Assembly: GCF_003626755.1 (NCBI RefSeq)
Contig: NZ_RBCJ01000002.1
Coordinates: forward strand, 496,001 to 560,000
Direction: 5' to 3'
DNA from: Ulvibacterium marinum
GTDB taxonomy: Bacteria; Bacteroidota; Bacteroidia; Flavobacteriales; Flavobacteriaceae
DNA: 64,000 nt
The notes under the pieces: generated by a model
The model's database searches: none
What the model was told of the DNA's origin: nothing
Seen by the model: only the letters and a program-made list of their open reading frames with translations
Translations under genes and position numbers: made by a program
Shown: one piece after another, positions 17,746 through 25,689 of the stretch
Position numbering within the stretch: the first letter of the stretch is position 1
Layout: every line of letters begins with the position of its first letter

Positions 17746-18081
17746 TTATAGTATTGAAATTAAAGTCAGCGCAATGCCGGACAATGCAAATATCATATGT
17801 ATGACAACAGCTGATTTTGGTCCAATGGCATCTTTTTTATGATTGCTATAAAGGTATAGCCCTCCAAGTGCTGCAACGAACAAAATAGCGAACGCCATCC
17901 AAAGTTGGGTCATGTTCATGCTAAAGGCATTATACGCTAATACAATCAATACCGCAATGGCTACATAGCCATGAATATTGGCCGCGGATAACGGTGGTTT
18001 TTTATTGGCAAATATGCTTATGGCTAAATAAAGGCCCCCCAAAAAGGCCAGGACTAGTAATAAAATTAGGATAATTTTCAT
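17746..18081 (-). CDS. Small four-helix membrane protein
   Basis: A 111-residue integral membrane protein with about four hydrophobic segments (residues 2-25, 38-55, 60-82, 91-110), with short polar loops such as ANKKPPLSAAN and SNHKKDAIGPK. No conserved catalytic or ion-binding motif is visible and I do not recognise the family. It lies between the lipocalin-like gene and the VOC-family gene on the same strand; the 66-base gap to the latter allows co-transcription. Confidence 0.6.
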   Translation of the reverse strand: MKIILILLLVLAFLGGLYLAISIFANKKPPLSAANIHGYVAIAVLIVLAYNAFSMNMTQLWMAFAILFVAALGGLYLYSNHKKDAIGPKSAVVIHMIFALSGIALTLISIL

Positions 18082-18147
18082 CTTTTATAGAATGATTTGA
18101 TTATGAATAAAAAAGGGAAAAATCGTCGGATCTTTCCCATAACATTC

Positions 18148-18519
18148 TTATTGTGCAGAATGGAAGCCTATAAGGTTGCCTTCCGTATCCGTGGCCATGG
18201 CTATGGTTCCAAATTCCCCTATATTCATTTTAGACATTACGATCTGTCCCCCATTAGAAATTACCCTGTCCAATACAGCATCCAATCGGCCGTTAACATC
18301 AAAATAGATGGTAGCACCTTCCACTCCAGGTTTTTGTTGGGGATTGGAGCCAATGGAGCCGCTTACACCACCATTTTGAGGGTTGGAGAAGAATGCATTC
18401 TCAAATCCATCTGGACTTGGCATACGCATCATCTCAATTTCAAGTACTTCACTATAAAACTTAATGGCCCTGTTAAAGTCCGTTGAGGGTAAATTGAACC
18501 AATTGATTACATTTTTCAT
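18148..18519 (-). CDS. VOC (glyoxalase/bleomycin-resistance) family protein
   Basis: A 123-residue protein from the ATG at 18517-18519. It has the paired beta-alpha-beta-beta-beta layout of the vicinal oxygen chelate fold: INWFNLPSTDFNRAIKFYSEV at the start, a second module at VNGRLDAVLDRVISNGGQIV, and an ending typical of this group (GTIAMATDTEGNLIGFHS). The final Glu/Asp metal ligand position reads DTEGN. It belongs to the single-module proteins annotated as glyoxalase-like; substrate unknown. It sits on the same strand as an ECF sigma gene 105 bases upstream. Confidence 0.75.
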   Translation of the reverse strand: MKNVINWFNLPSTDFNRAIKFYSEVLEIEMMRMPSPDGFENAFFSNPQNGGVSGSIGSNPQQKPGVEGATIYFDVNGRLDAVLDRVISNGGQIVMSKMNIGEFGTIAMATDTEGNLIGFHSAQ

Positions 18520-18624
18520 TCTTTTGTTTTTAATTGTTAATAAACTTTGTCCAATATTTAGACTGTTCATCTGTTAAAAACGGACGAAAAATAATGCAAG
18601 TAATTGATTTTTAATCAGTTGAAT

Positions 18625-19422
18625 TTATTTGGTTACTTGTGCCCTTGCCCAATCGGGAGAGTTCTCTATCAGGTAGTTATGAAGATCTCTTCCTTCAGCA
18701 TCGAGAGGATCTATGGTCTTTGCCAATTGCAGTCTTAGGTCCAGCAATTGGTCATAGTTTTTGTTTCGTGCTTCCTTTATCATTTTAATCTTATTGGCTT
18801 CAATATGGGTATCCTGTTCCGGGTTAAACCGATTGTTGAGACCGGTACATTGATGACAAATCCCTTTTTTGTTGATCAAAGCGCATCGTTTTTCAAAAAT
18901 ACGGTTCATATCCTTCCGAGCATCTGCAATCGTGTGTTTTACCTTACCTTCCGTTAGGCCGGTAATGAGCATTATTTCGCTCACCTTAAAGCCATAGACC
19001 TCCTTTAACAATAAGCAAATCTGACTTGTAAGTAACAATGTTTTGCTAACGCAATTAAAACAATAGTTGATGTGTTCCCGTATTACGAATTTTCCATGTT
19101 CAGAAGTACGGGCCACCTCGAACTTTTTTTGGAGTAATTGTTTATCCTGTACATGGGCATCTTTAACGAGTTCCATCCAATCCTCGCCCCATCTTTGTCG
19201 TGCCCTTAGATTGTCCTTGGCCAGATTAGCGGCAATGGTAAACGTCCAGGTCTTGAAAGATGCATTTTCTTTAAATGCATCTAAATTCTTGAATGCCTTA
19301 AAATACGTTTCCTGCGCTATATCCTCGGTCTCCTGCCTGTGAGTCACTAATCGATAAATAAAGGACTTCAATTCACCTTGAAAGGATATGAACTCTTTTT
19401 GGTACTTTTTGGTCTTGTTCAT
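18625..19422 (-). CDS. ECF-type sigma factor with CHQC C-terminal extension
   Basis: A 265-residue sigma-70-family protein, longer than usual ECF factors (about 180). Region 2 is at about residues 15-80 (FIYRLVTHRQETEDIAQETY, then NASFKTWTFTIAANLAKD); region 4 is at about 125-185 (YGFKVSEIMLITGLTEGKVKHTI). Two Cys pairs are present, YCFNC between the regions and GICHQCTGLNNRFNP just after region 4, followed by an acidic helical tail of about 70 residues. I know this CHQC extension from a distinct ECF subgroup lacking an adjacent anti-sigma gene; the tail may replace the anti-sigma. It is 32 bases from the HxlR-type gene on the same strand and the two may be co-transcribed. Confidence 0.7.
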   Translation of the reverse strand: MNKTKKYQKEFISFQGELKSFIYRLVTHRQETEDIAQETYFKAFKNLDAFKENASFKTWTFTIAANLAKDNLRARQRWGEDWMELVKDAHVQDKQLLQKKFEVARTSEHGKFVIREHINYCFNCVSKTLLLTSQICLLLKEVYGFKVSEIMLITGLTEGKVKHTIADARKDMNRIFEKRCALINKKGICHQCTGLNNRFNPEQDTHIEANKIKMIKEARNKNYDQLLDLRLQLAKTIDPLDAEGRDLHNYLIENSPDWARAQVTK

Positions 19423-19454
19423 TTCACTACATGCTAGGTTCTATATAAAGGCTC

Positions 19455-19805
19455 TTATTCAAATGTAACATGCCCCATATGATTTTCGCTCCATTCACAA
19501 ATGTTTTCCAATATGGGCAACAGGGCCCGTCCCTTTTCGGACAGAGAATATTCCACCCTAGGAGGAATCTCCTTATATCTCTTCCTAATTATCAATCCGT
19601 CTGTTTCCAATTCTTTGAGCTGTTCTACCAACACCCTTTTGGAAATATAATGAAGAATCGCATTTATCCTACCGAACCGTAAGGGTAGTCCATCGCTTTT
19701 TATACCCAATAAATAGATTATTAACGGTTTCCATTTACTGCCAATACTATTCATGGCATGGGTCAAGGCACAGTGCGTAGGATTTTCGATTATTGTTCTC
19801 GCCAT
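19455..19805 (-). CDS. HxlR-family transcriptional regulator
   Basis: A 116-residue winged-helix regulator. It opens with the family signature CALTHAMNSIGSKWKPLIIYLL (quoted positions 12-33 include Cys12, often the redox sensor), followed by the DNA-binding part RFGRINAILHYISKRVLVEQL and the wing with PPRVEYSLSEKGRALLP. HxlR proteins respond to thiol stress or aldehydes and usually repress a divergent gene. Here the divergent gene is the AHSA1-type protein at 19916, and an inverted repeat lies between them at 19824-19848. The single Cys suggests redox sensing but this is not proven. Confidence 0.82.
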   Translation of the reverse strand: MARTIIENPTHCALTHAMNSIGSKWKPLIIYLLGIKSDGLPLRFGRINAILHYISKRVLVEQLKELETDGLIIRKRYKEIPPRVEYSLSEKGRALLPILENICEWSENHMGHVTFE

Positions 19806-19823
19806 ACGTTGGTTACTTTTACA

Positions 19824-19848
19824 TCACCAGAAATTTATGGAATGGTGA
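19824..19848. promoter_or_regulatory. Candidate HxlR operator
   Basis: Inverted repeat TCACCA (19824-19829) and TGGTGA (19843-19848) with a 13-base spacer, located between the divergent HxlR and AHSA1 genes, just upstream of the -33 element of the rightward promoter. Confidence 0.35.
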
Positions 19849-19856
19849 ATGAATAG

Positions 19857-19887
19857 TTTGCTAAAGATACCAATATTAGTTCCTTTG
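19857..19887 (+). promoter_or_regulatory. Bacteroidota promoter for the AHSA1-type gene
   Basis: TTTG at 19857-19860, an exact 19-base spacer, and TTCCTTTG at 19880-19887, which matches TAnnTTTG at seven of eight positions. The predicted leader to the ATG at 19916 is about 20 bases. Confidence 0.5.
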
Positions 19888-19915
19888 TGTAACCATTCAT
19901 GAAATCCAATTTGTT

Positions 19916-20362
19916 ATGAAGGACTCCAGGCACTTTATAGGTGCAAAGACCACCAAAGAGGAAATGTATAAAGCGATATCCGAACCTCAAGGACTCGAGG
20001 GATGGTGGGCAACATCCGCAAAAGGAGATCCGGAGATCGGAAAAACGATAGCCTTGTATTTTAAGGACCTGACAACCCTAAAATTTAATTACACCACACT
20101 TATTCCATACGAAAAATTGGAATTGACCTGTTGCGAAGGTCCTCCTCAATGGCAGGATACTATTCTGACTTTTGAGCTGGAAGAAAAGGAGGGACAGGTA
20201 TTTCTAACCCATACACATAGTAATATCCCTTCTGGCGATATTGAATCCCTTACGTACTTTAACACAAAGTGGACCGTTTATTTGTTAAGCCTAAAGAATT
20301 TCCTGGAAACCGGAAAAGGAACTCCTTATCCAACGGAATTGAAGTTGTATCATGAGGATTAA
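19916..20362 (+). CDS. AHSA1/SRPBCC-family protein
   Basis: A 148-residue protein with the START-like layout of bacterial AHSA1 homologues: an N-terminal helix (TTKEEMYKAISEPQGLEGWW), strands with IGKTIALYF and LIPYEKLELTCCEGPPQW, and a long C-terminal helix around FNTKWTVYLLSLKNFLETGKG (quoted in part). The WW pair after the first helix is typical. Such proteins bind hydrophobic ligands or act as stress factors; no specific ligand is known. It is divergent from an HxlR regulator, a common arrangement suggesting repression by it. It converges with the serine hydrolase gene, only 5 bases apart. Confidence 0.75.
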   Translation: MKDSRHFIGAKTTKEEMYKAISEPQGLEGWWATSAKGDPEIGKTIALYFKDLTTLKFNYTTLIPYEKLELTCCEGPPQWQDTILTFELEEKEGQVFLTHTHSNIPSGDIESLTYFNTKWTVYLLSLKNFLETGKGTPYPTELKLYHED

Positions 20363-20367
20363 TCAAT

Positions 20368-22017
20368 TCATTTGATTTTCTCAGCGTACATTTTATCATT
20401 TTGGATTTTTGTCAGCCCAATGATTTTGCCATCCTTATCTAAACTGAATATGATCCGCGCATCAATTTCCTTGGCGAAAAACTTGTTTTCCTTATAAGGA
20501 ACGATTTCCTTCTTGTCCCGGCCCACCTGTCCGTATAGTTTATTTCCCTCTATAACAACAACAAAGATAAATTTGGATGGAAACCGATATTCTCCTGTAT
20601 ACCGCTCAAGTGCATCCGATGGAATCTGTATCGCTTTTAGGGTTGGGATAGTTCCTGAAGATGTGCGATCGTATTTAACAGGTAACCCAAGACCTTTTAA
20701 TTCAAAGGAAGCCCTATTCTTGTCCGAATTTCTTTTGAACTGTAGAACAGTCAAACTATTTCCCAATCGAAATTGGTCTTTTCCCAATGGATGGATTTTT
20801 GATTTAGATCCACCGCGATTAAAATACATGAGGTCGCCATCTTGCAAGGAAATCATTTTTTGACCCTCATACTCGGATTCGTAGACACCTTTATAGGATT
20901 CCAATTGTTTATTGGAAAGTTCTATTTCCTTCCACTGATAGGGTTTTCCCAGAACTATAGCCGCCATTTTAGAGGCTAAAACATCGAGACTTCGAGTACA
21001 GTCACAATTGGAGAGGACAGCAACGAATATTTTCCCATCAGGAAGATACAGGGCATTAGAAGTAAAACCGTTAACCAGCCCCCCGTGTTTTATAGACGGA
21101 CTTCCCTGTACATTGCCCAGTCTCCAACCAAGACCATAATCAATTATTTTTCCATTGTTCAGGACTTGGGCCGCATGCGCTTTCTCCCTACTTTTCGTGC
21201 TCAGGACAAAATCGCCCATAACCGCTTCGTTCCAAATGAACAGGTCTTCTACGGTAGATACTAAGGAACCTGCGGCATAAGGCAATGTCATGCTCAAGTA
21301 ATCCGAGTTTTCATAAGTATTTCCTTTTTTTTGATAACCTGGAATCCTTTTCGGAATTAGTTTCGAAGAATAGTCATAAAATGAATTTTTCATGCCGAGG
21401 GGTTGAAAAAAAGCGGCGTCAATGTATTCTCCATACATCTTGCCCGAAACTATTTCGATTACACGTCCCAATAGGATATAGCCAGAATTGCTATAGGCGT
21501 GTTTTTCACCAGGACTAAAATCCATAGGTTCGTCCTTAAAGAAATTGATCAGCTCCTCGGGATTATAATCCTTTTTCCTTACTTCGGCAGTAAATTGTGG
21601 GAGGTTAGTATAATTCCTAATCCCCGATGTATGGGCAAGCAAATGTTCCAGAGTAATGGCATGTCCATGTACCGGGTAATCCTTGATAAATTTGGTAATG
21701 TCATCCTTCAATGACAACTTCCCTTCCTCGGCTAATTTTAATATAGCAGCAGCTGTAAATTGTTTGGTAATGGAACCCAAACGAAAAACGTGTTCAGTAT
21801 CCATTTCAACGTCAAGTTCAAGGTTGGCCTTACCAAAAGCCTTTTTATAGATAACCTCTCCATCTTTGGCCACTAGGACAACTTTACCAGGACCTGATGA
21901 ATCCTGTTGTTCCTTCAATAGGGCATCAAAAGCTGTCTCATATGCTTGGCCTAATACTGCAAAGGATAGAAAACCGAGTAATAACAGACATAGATTTCTT
22001 TTTAGTTTAATTTTCAT
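20368..22017 (-). CDS. CubicO/class C beta-lactamase-type serine hydrolase
   Basis: A 549-residue exported hydrolase with a signal peptide (about 1-24, ending VLGQ). The beta-lactamase/PBP-like domain (about 28-360) has all three motifs: SITK with nucleophile Ser82 and Lys85, YSN at 175-177 and KHGG near 325. The last 180 residues form a beta-rich domain of the kind found after the catalytic domain in peptidase S12 family proteins (about LESYKGVYES and LERYTGEYRF, two related segments). Members hydrolyse D-amino-acid peptides, esters or cell-wall fragments; true beta-lactamase activity should not be assumed. Convergent with the AHSA1 gene. Confidence 0.82.
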   Translation of the reverse strand: MKIKLKRNLCLLLLGFLSFAVLGQAYETAFDALLKEQQDSSGPGKVVLVAKDGEVIYKKAFGKANLELDVEMDTEHVFRLGSITKQFTAAAILKLAEEGKLSLKDDITKFIKDYPVHGHAITLEHLLAHTSGIRNYTNLPQFTAEVRKKDYNPEELINFFKDEPMDFSPGEKHAYSNSGYILLGRVIEIVSGKMYGEYIDAAFFQPLGMKNSFYDYSSKLIPKRIPGYQKKGNTYENSDYLSMTLPYAAGSLVSTVEDLFIWNEAVMGDFVLSTKSREKAHAAQVLNNGKIIDYGLGWRLGNVQGSPSIKHGGLVNGFTSNALYLPDGKIFVAVLSNCDCTRSLDVLASKMAAIVLGKPYQWKEIELSNKQLESYKGVYESEYEGQKMISLQDGDLMYFNRGGSKSKIHPLGKDQFRLGNSLTVLQFKRNSDKNRASFELKGLGLPVKYDRTSSGTIPTLKAIQIPSDALERYTGEYRFPSKFIFVVVIEGNKLYGQVGRDKKEIVPYKENKFFAKEIDARIIFSLDKDGKIIGLTKIQNDKMYAEKIK

Positions 22018-22103
22018 ACGATTCGATTTTGATTGATGCGTTGTAATCCTCTCGGAGTTTAAGCTTCTAGTATTCTAGTTCAATTATCTGCCAATAGCAA
22101 TGT

Positions 22104-22445
22104 TTACTGTTTTGTCTGTATTCTTTTAAGCACCCAGTATGAAACTAGCAGGCTAATTCCCATGAACAGAAAAATGGAGAACGGGAATATCAAATTTCCA
22201 ATTCCTCCTACATCCAGTGAATCTAACAATCCACCTACCAGCATGCCCAATGCAATTCCAATGCTTACAATACCTAGGGTGAGAACAAAAGGTAGGTAGT
22301 GGGTATTTCCCTTAAAATAATCCCTTGGCAATCCTTTTTCTAAAATGACCATACGTTCTTTATGTCGGGTAGTAAAATAATAATAACATATTCCAAACAC
22401 GACCAGTGCTATGGAAATAAACAATGCGGCAGATGTAATTTTCAT
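22104..22445 (-). CDS. DUF6249-like small membrane protein
   Basis: A 113-residue membrane protein from the ATG at 22443-22445; a reading from 22499 would run into the divergent regulatory region and is not preferred. Three hydrophobic segments lie at about residues 4-22, 46-70 and 76-101. After the first helix comes RHKERMVILEKGLPRDYF, a motif typical of the DUF6249-type proteins that accompany ECF sigma factors in Bacteroidota. It is divergent from the sigma gene at 22552, with a palindrome between them. A role linked to that sigma system is likely but its activity is unknown. Confidence 0.65.
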   Translation of the reverse strand: MKITSAALFISIALVVFGICYYYFTTRHKERMVILEKGLPRDYFKGNTHYLPFVLTLGIVSIGIALGMLVGGLLDSLDVGGIGNLIFPFSIFLFMGISLLVSYWVLKRIQTKQ

Positions 22446-22502
22446 GGCCTTTCTTTTTTCGTTATCTATCGTTTTCTTGGTTAGACTTAAAATAGTCAAT
22501 AG

Positions 22503-22521
22503 TGGTCACTTTTTGTGACCA
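22503..22521. promoter_or_regulatory. Palindrome between divergent sigma and DUF6249 genes
   Basis: TGGTCAC (22503-22509) and GTGACCA (22515-22521) separated by TTTTT. It lies 30 bases before the sigma start codon and about 58 bases before the divergent start. It may be a dimeric repressor site or a transcript hairpin. Confidence 0.4.
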
Positions 22522-22551
22522 TTATTCAAAAAATACAGTCTAACTTTAAGA

Positions 22552-23139
22552 ATGGCCGGAGCTCAAAAAAATAAACAAGAGGACAGGTTTCTAAAAAAGG
22601 CGGCTCAGGGTAATCGAGAAGGTCTTGAGTATTTGGTGAATACCTACAAGAACTTAGCTTATACGGTTGCCATTACCATTCTACGGAATAGGGAGGATGC
22701 CGAAGAAGTGGTGCAGGATGCATTTATAAAAGCTTTCGCCTCCCTCAAGGGGTTTAAAAAATCCTCAAAGTTTTCTACATGGCTCTATCGAATTGTTTAC
22801 AATTGTGCGTTGACAAAAATTGCGAGCAGAAAGATTATGAACGCTTCTTTGGAAGAAGTCTCAAGCCATGAAAAGAATTCAAATGCTGAAAACAAGGGTT
22901 GGGACGCTTTGCGATCACATGAAAAAAGGAAATATATAGATCGCGCAATGGACCGATTATCCCCCGAAGATCGCTTACTGTTTACTTTACATTATGTACG
23001 CGGAAAGACGATTTCCGAGATAGGCAATATAATGGATCTGAAAAGGTCGGCCATTAAGATGCGCCTGTTACGGGGGAGGAAACAATTGAAAATCGAGTTG
23101 GAATCCGTATTGGGAAACGAAGTAAAGAATCTATTATGA
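22552..23139 (+). CDS. ECF-family RNA polymerase sigma factor
   Basis: A 195-residue sigma factor. Region 2 spans about 25-95 (LEYLVNTYKNLAYTVAITIL, then EDAEEVVQDAFIKAFASL and FSTWLYRIVYN); region 4 spans about 135-190 (LSPEDRLLFTLHYVRGKTIS, then EIGNIMDLKRSAIKMRLLRG). Length and motifs are ordinary for ECF sigma. The stop overlaps the start of a small membrane protein gene by four bases, and that protein probably acts as its anti-sigma or membrane partner. The divergent DUF6249 gene completes a common Bacteroidota set. The ATG is six bases after TAACTTTA, so a leaderless or very short leader transcript is possible. Confidence 0.85.
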   Translation: MAGAQKNKQEDRFLKKAAQGNREGLEYLVNTYKNLAYTVAITILRNREDAEEVVQDAFIKAFASLKGFKKSSKFSTWLYRIVYNCALTKIASRKIMNASLEEVSSHEKNSNAENKGWDALRSHEKRKYIDRAMDRLSPEDRLLFTLHYVRGKTISEIGNIMDLKRSAIKMRLLRGRKQLKIELESVLGNEVKNLL

Positions 23140-23462
23140 AAAAGTACAGTATCGAGGATGAGGAACTCATTGAGCTATTACGAAAAAGTAAATTAGAAGA
23201 GCCATCGGAAGATTTTACTAAAAGACTCACTGAATCGGTGATTGGGAGGTACCATAAAAAGAAGGTTCCGGAAAGCATCTTCGACAAATATTTCGGAAGA
23301 TTTGTCCTTTTTTTCCTTGTCTTTTCCAACCTGTTGTTTTTATATGATTTGAAGCTTTTCCAAGCCGAGCCCCAACTTTTTATGGGTGTAATTGCCTTTG
23401 TTATTGGTTTGTGGTTACTAATGGCCTTAATGATCGGATTCAGAAAACCATCTCTTTCTTGA
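23136..23462 (+). CDS. Small membrane partner (putative anti-sigma) of ECF sigma
   Basis: A 108-residue protein that overlaps the sigma gene by four bases (ATGA). A charged cytoplasmic N-terminus of about 48 residues (ELIELLRKSKLEEPSEDFTK) is followed by two membrane segments at about 50-68 and 78-101. No zinc-binding HxxxCxxC anti-sigma motif is present. The position and topology fit an anti-sigma or sigma-associated protein; direct sequence evidence for sigma binding is lacking. The promoter of the next gene starts four bases after its stop, so the unit ends here. Confidence 0.65.
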   Translation: MKKYSIEDEELIELLRKSKLEEPSEDFTKRLTESVIGRYHKKKVPESIFDKYFGRFVLFFLVFSNLLFLYDLKLFQAEPQLFMGVIAFVIGLWLLMALMIGFRKPSLS

Positions 23463-23465
23463 TAG

Positions 23466-23496
23466 TTTGATGGATTCCTTTAGCGGATTATCTTTT
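23466..23496 (+). promoter_or_regulatory. Bacteroidota promoter for DUF1080 lipoprotein gene
   Basis: TTTG at 23466-23469, a 19-base spacer, then TATCTTTT at 23489-23496 (seven of eight to TAnnTTTG). It separates the DUF1080 gene from the sigma operon and predicts a leader of about 40 bases. Confidence 0.55.
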
Positions 23497-23542
23497 TATC
23501 CCTACATTTAAAAAGAAAATGACGCTTTAAATCTGACTATAA

Positions 23543-24376
23543 ATGCAATCAATCCCTTATAAATTGATGAAATTCATTTTATTATCATTGTCACTATTGC
23601 TAGTTTCCTGCGGAGAGAAAAAGACCGACGCTAATAAGGAATCAGCCGTTTTGGAAAAAACTGAATCGAAAAAAAACAATTGGGTATCTATCTTCAACGG
23701 AAAGGATTTAGAGGGTTGGACCATGAAAATCAGCAGTTACCCCCTTGGTGAAAATTTTGGAGATACCTTTCGTGTGGTTGATGGAATCCTAAGCATCCGC
23801 TATGATGGCTACGGCCCGGATTTGAATAATCGTTTCGGCACCCTGTACTATGATAAAAGACTCACGGACTACCGCCTCAAAGTAGAGTACCGATTTGTGG
23901 GTGAAACAGCGCCAGGGGCGCCTGAGTGGGGCTATCGCGATAGTGGTATTCAATTTCACGGCCAACCACCAAATACACAAAAATTGAATCAACCATTTCC
24001 TGTTTGTATGGAATATAATTTCCATGGCGGAAATGGTAAGGACGACCGCCCATTAGGAGCCTTATGCGTCAATGGAATATTTGTGGAATTTGATGGGGCA
24101 AAGAATACGACTACCTGTATTCCGGCAACGGTTCCCCGAACCTTTCACGGAGATCAATGGGTAACCGCGGAAATAGACATCAAGGATGGAGAAATAACCC
24201 ACTTTGTCAATGGAGAAGAGATTTTAAGTTATACCAATCCCTCCTACGACCCCAACAATGAAACTGCAAAAACATTGATTGTGGATGGAGATACCTCTGT
24301 AAAGGGCGGCTATCTTTCCTTTCAATCCAATAGTCACCCCATCGACTTTCGAAAAATAGAGCTGTTGGAATATTAG
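23543..24376 (+). CDS. DUF1080 (3-keto-glycoside hydrolase-type) lipoprotein
   Basis: A 277-residue lipoprotein; lipobox LLVSC with Cys at about residue 23. An internal Met at 23567 would give a shorter, equally good signal. The mature domain begins WVSIFNGKDLEGWTM, the typical start of the DUF1080 concanavalin-like fold, with DSGIQFHGQPP and GDQWVTAEIDIKDGEITHFV further on. This family is now described as 3-keto-disaccharide hydrolase: it cleaves glycosides whose sugar has been oxidised at C3. It faces the Tat-exported Gfo/Idh/MocA oxidoreductase gene at 24413-25519, which could supply the oxidised substrate, so the two may form a periplasmic oxidise-then-cleave pathway (inference). A second paralogue is at 47483. 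Confidence 0.8.
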   Translation: MQSIPYKLMKFILLSLSLLLVSCGEKKTDANKESAVLEKTESKKNNWVSIFNGKDLEGWTMKISSYPLGENFGDTFRVVDGILSIRYDGYGPDLNNRFGTLYYDKRLTDYRLKVEYRFVGETAPGAPEWGYRDSGIQFHGQPPNTQKLNQPFPVCMEYNFHGGNGKDDRPLGALCVNGIFVEFDGAKNTTTCIPATVPRTFHGDQWVTAEIDIKDGEITHFVNGEEILSYTNPSYDPNNETAKTLIVDGDTSVKGGYLSFQSNSHPIDFRKIELLEY

Positions 24377-24412
24377 TCTCCGATCATCACCTTTGGAAGT
24401 TGTCTTGATATG

Positions 24413-25519
24413 TCATAAATCAACACGTTTTCCGGTCTTTACCGCTAGGTATATGGCATCTATAATCTTCATATCCTTAACACCTTCCTCACCATCAAGA
24501 GGTACAATAGGTTCAACACCTTCAAAAATGAGTTGGGCCATCCCGTCCATTTGAAGGGTCTGGTGCGTAATATGAGGCTGCTTCAATTCACCCTTATGTG
24601 TACGTCCCTTGATAGGGCCATAGCCTGTAGAGGGTTGCATTTCTGCAAAACCGTCCTCCCCGTTAAGAAAAAAACGATCCAAATGACTCATGGCGTAAGT
24701 AGATAGGCAAGAAGCTACGGCACCACTGGGAAAACCCATTTGAAACTGTATGGTTTCGTCCACCCCTTCCTTAAATTTCACCGAATCTGTTTTTGTCTCC
24801 TGGGCAGTGACCCAAATAGGTTCCTCCCCGAGCATATAGCGCGCGCCATTAATAGAGTAGATACCGATATCCATCATAGCGCCACCACCGGCCAGTTTCT
24901 TGTTCAAACGCCATTGCGTAGGATCTCCTATGGTAAATCCGGATTGGCCTTGAAAAAATTTAAGCTTTCCAAATTCACCTGCTTTACGCATCCGAATCAC
25001 TTCTACCGTCTTTGGTTCGTAGTGCATGCGATAACCTATCAACAATTTTACATTGGCCGCTTTGCAGGCGTCTACCATTTCTTGGCCCTCTTGGGCGTTA
25101 ATGCCCATTGGCTTCTCGCAGATCACATGTTTCCCAGCCTTGGCGACCCTTATCGTCTGATCCTTATGTAGTCCATTGGGGGTAATAACATAAACGACAT
25201 CTATATCCGGGTTCTCCTTGATACGATCAAAATTATCGTAGTTATAACAATTCTTTTCGGGAATACCATATTTGGCACGCCATTCAACTATTTTGGAGGG
25301 GGTTCCACTAATGACGCCAGTCAGTTTGGCCCGTTTGCAGGACTCCATCGCTTTTGCCACTCTACGTGCATAACTGCCCAACCCCATAATGGCGACCTTT
25401 AAAATAGGCCCGTCATAGGCTTCATCTGAAGCAGCGAACAAGTTTGTGGGATTGTACAATAAGGGTAAACTAATTGTTGAAACGGTCAATTTTTCTAAAA
25501 AATCTCTTCTTGAACCCAT
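24413..25519 (-). CDS. Tat-exported Gfo/Idh/MocA-family oxidoreductase
   Basis: A 368-residue NAD(P)-dependent oxidoreductase. The N-terminus has a twin-arginine signal, SRRDFLEKLTVS, followed by a hydrophobic stretch to about residue 30. The Rossmann domain starts KVAIMGLGSYARRVAKAM, and CEKPMG (about residues 133-138) contains the catalytic Lys-Pro motif of the family. The C-terminal alpha/beta domain includes GGGAMMDIGIYSINGARYM. Tat export implies that the cofactor is loaded before export. Family members oxidise sugar hydroxyls, often at C3. It converges with a DUF1080 hydrolase gene (36 bases), an association that supports a role in 3-keto-sugar chemistry. Confidence 0.85.
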   Translation of the reverse strand: MGSRRDFLEKLTVSTISLPLLYNPTNLFAASDEAYDGPILKVAIMGLGSYARRVAKAMESCKRAKLTGVISGTPSKIVEWRAKYGIPEKNCYNYDNFDRIKENPDIDVVYVITPNGLHKDQTIRVAKAGKHVICEKPMGINAQEGQEMVDACKAANVKLLIGYRMHYEPKTVEVIRMRKAGEFGKLKFFQGQSGFTIGDPTQWRLNKKLAGGGAMMDIGIYSINGARYMLGEEPIWVTAQETKTDSVKFKEGVDETIQFQMGFPSGAVASCLSTYAMSHLDRFFLNGEDGFAEMQPSTGYGPIKGRTHKGELKQPHITHQTLQMDGMAQLIFEGVEPIVPLDGEEGVKDMKIIDAIYLAVKTGKRVDL

Positions 25520-25689
25520 AGTGTCATATTTGTTGGTTCTAAAATAACCAAAATGAAGTTATACCGCCTTCAGAATAAAAAATGTTTTGTTATAAAACAG
25601 CAGAAATACAAAGTTTTGGGTCGTACTACGTTTACTGAATAGTATACTCCTAACCAGACGGACCACGCAAAAATCTCTTTAAAAACATG

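Noticed and set aside
20368-22017. True antibiotic-resistance beta-lactamase
   Set aside because: SxxK, YSN and KHGG are shared by all CubicO/S12 hydrolases; the extra C-terminal domain favours a peptidase or esterase.
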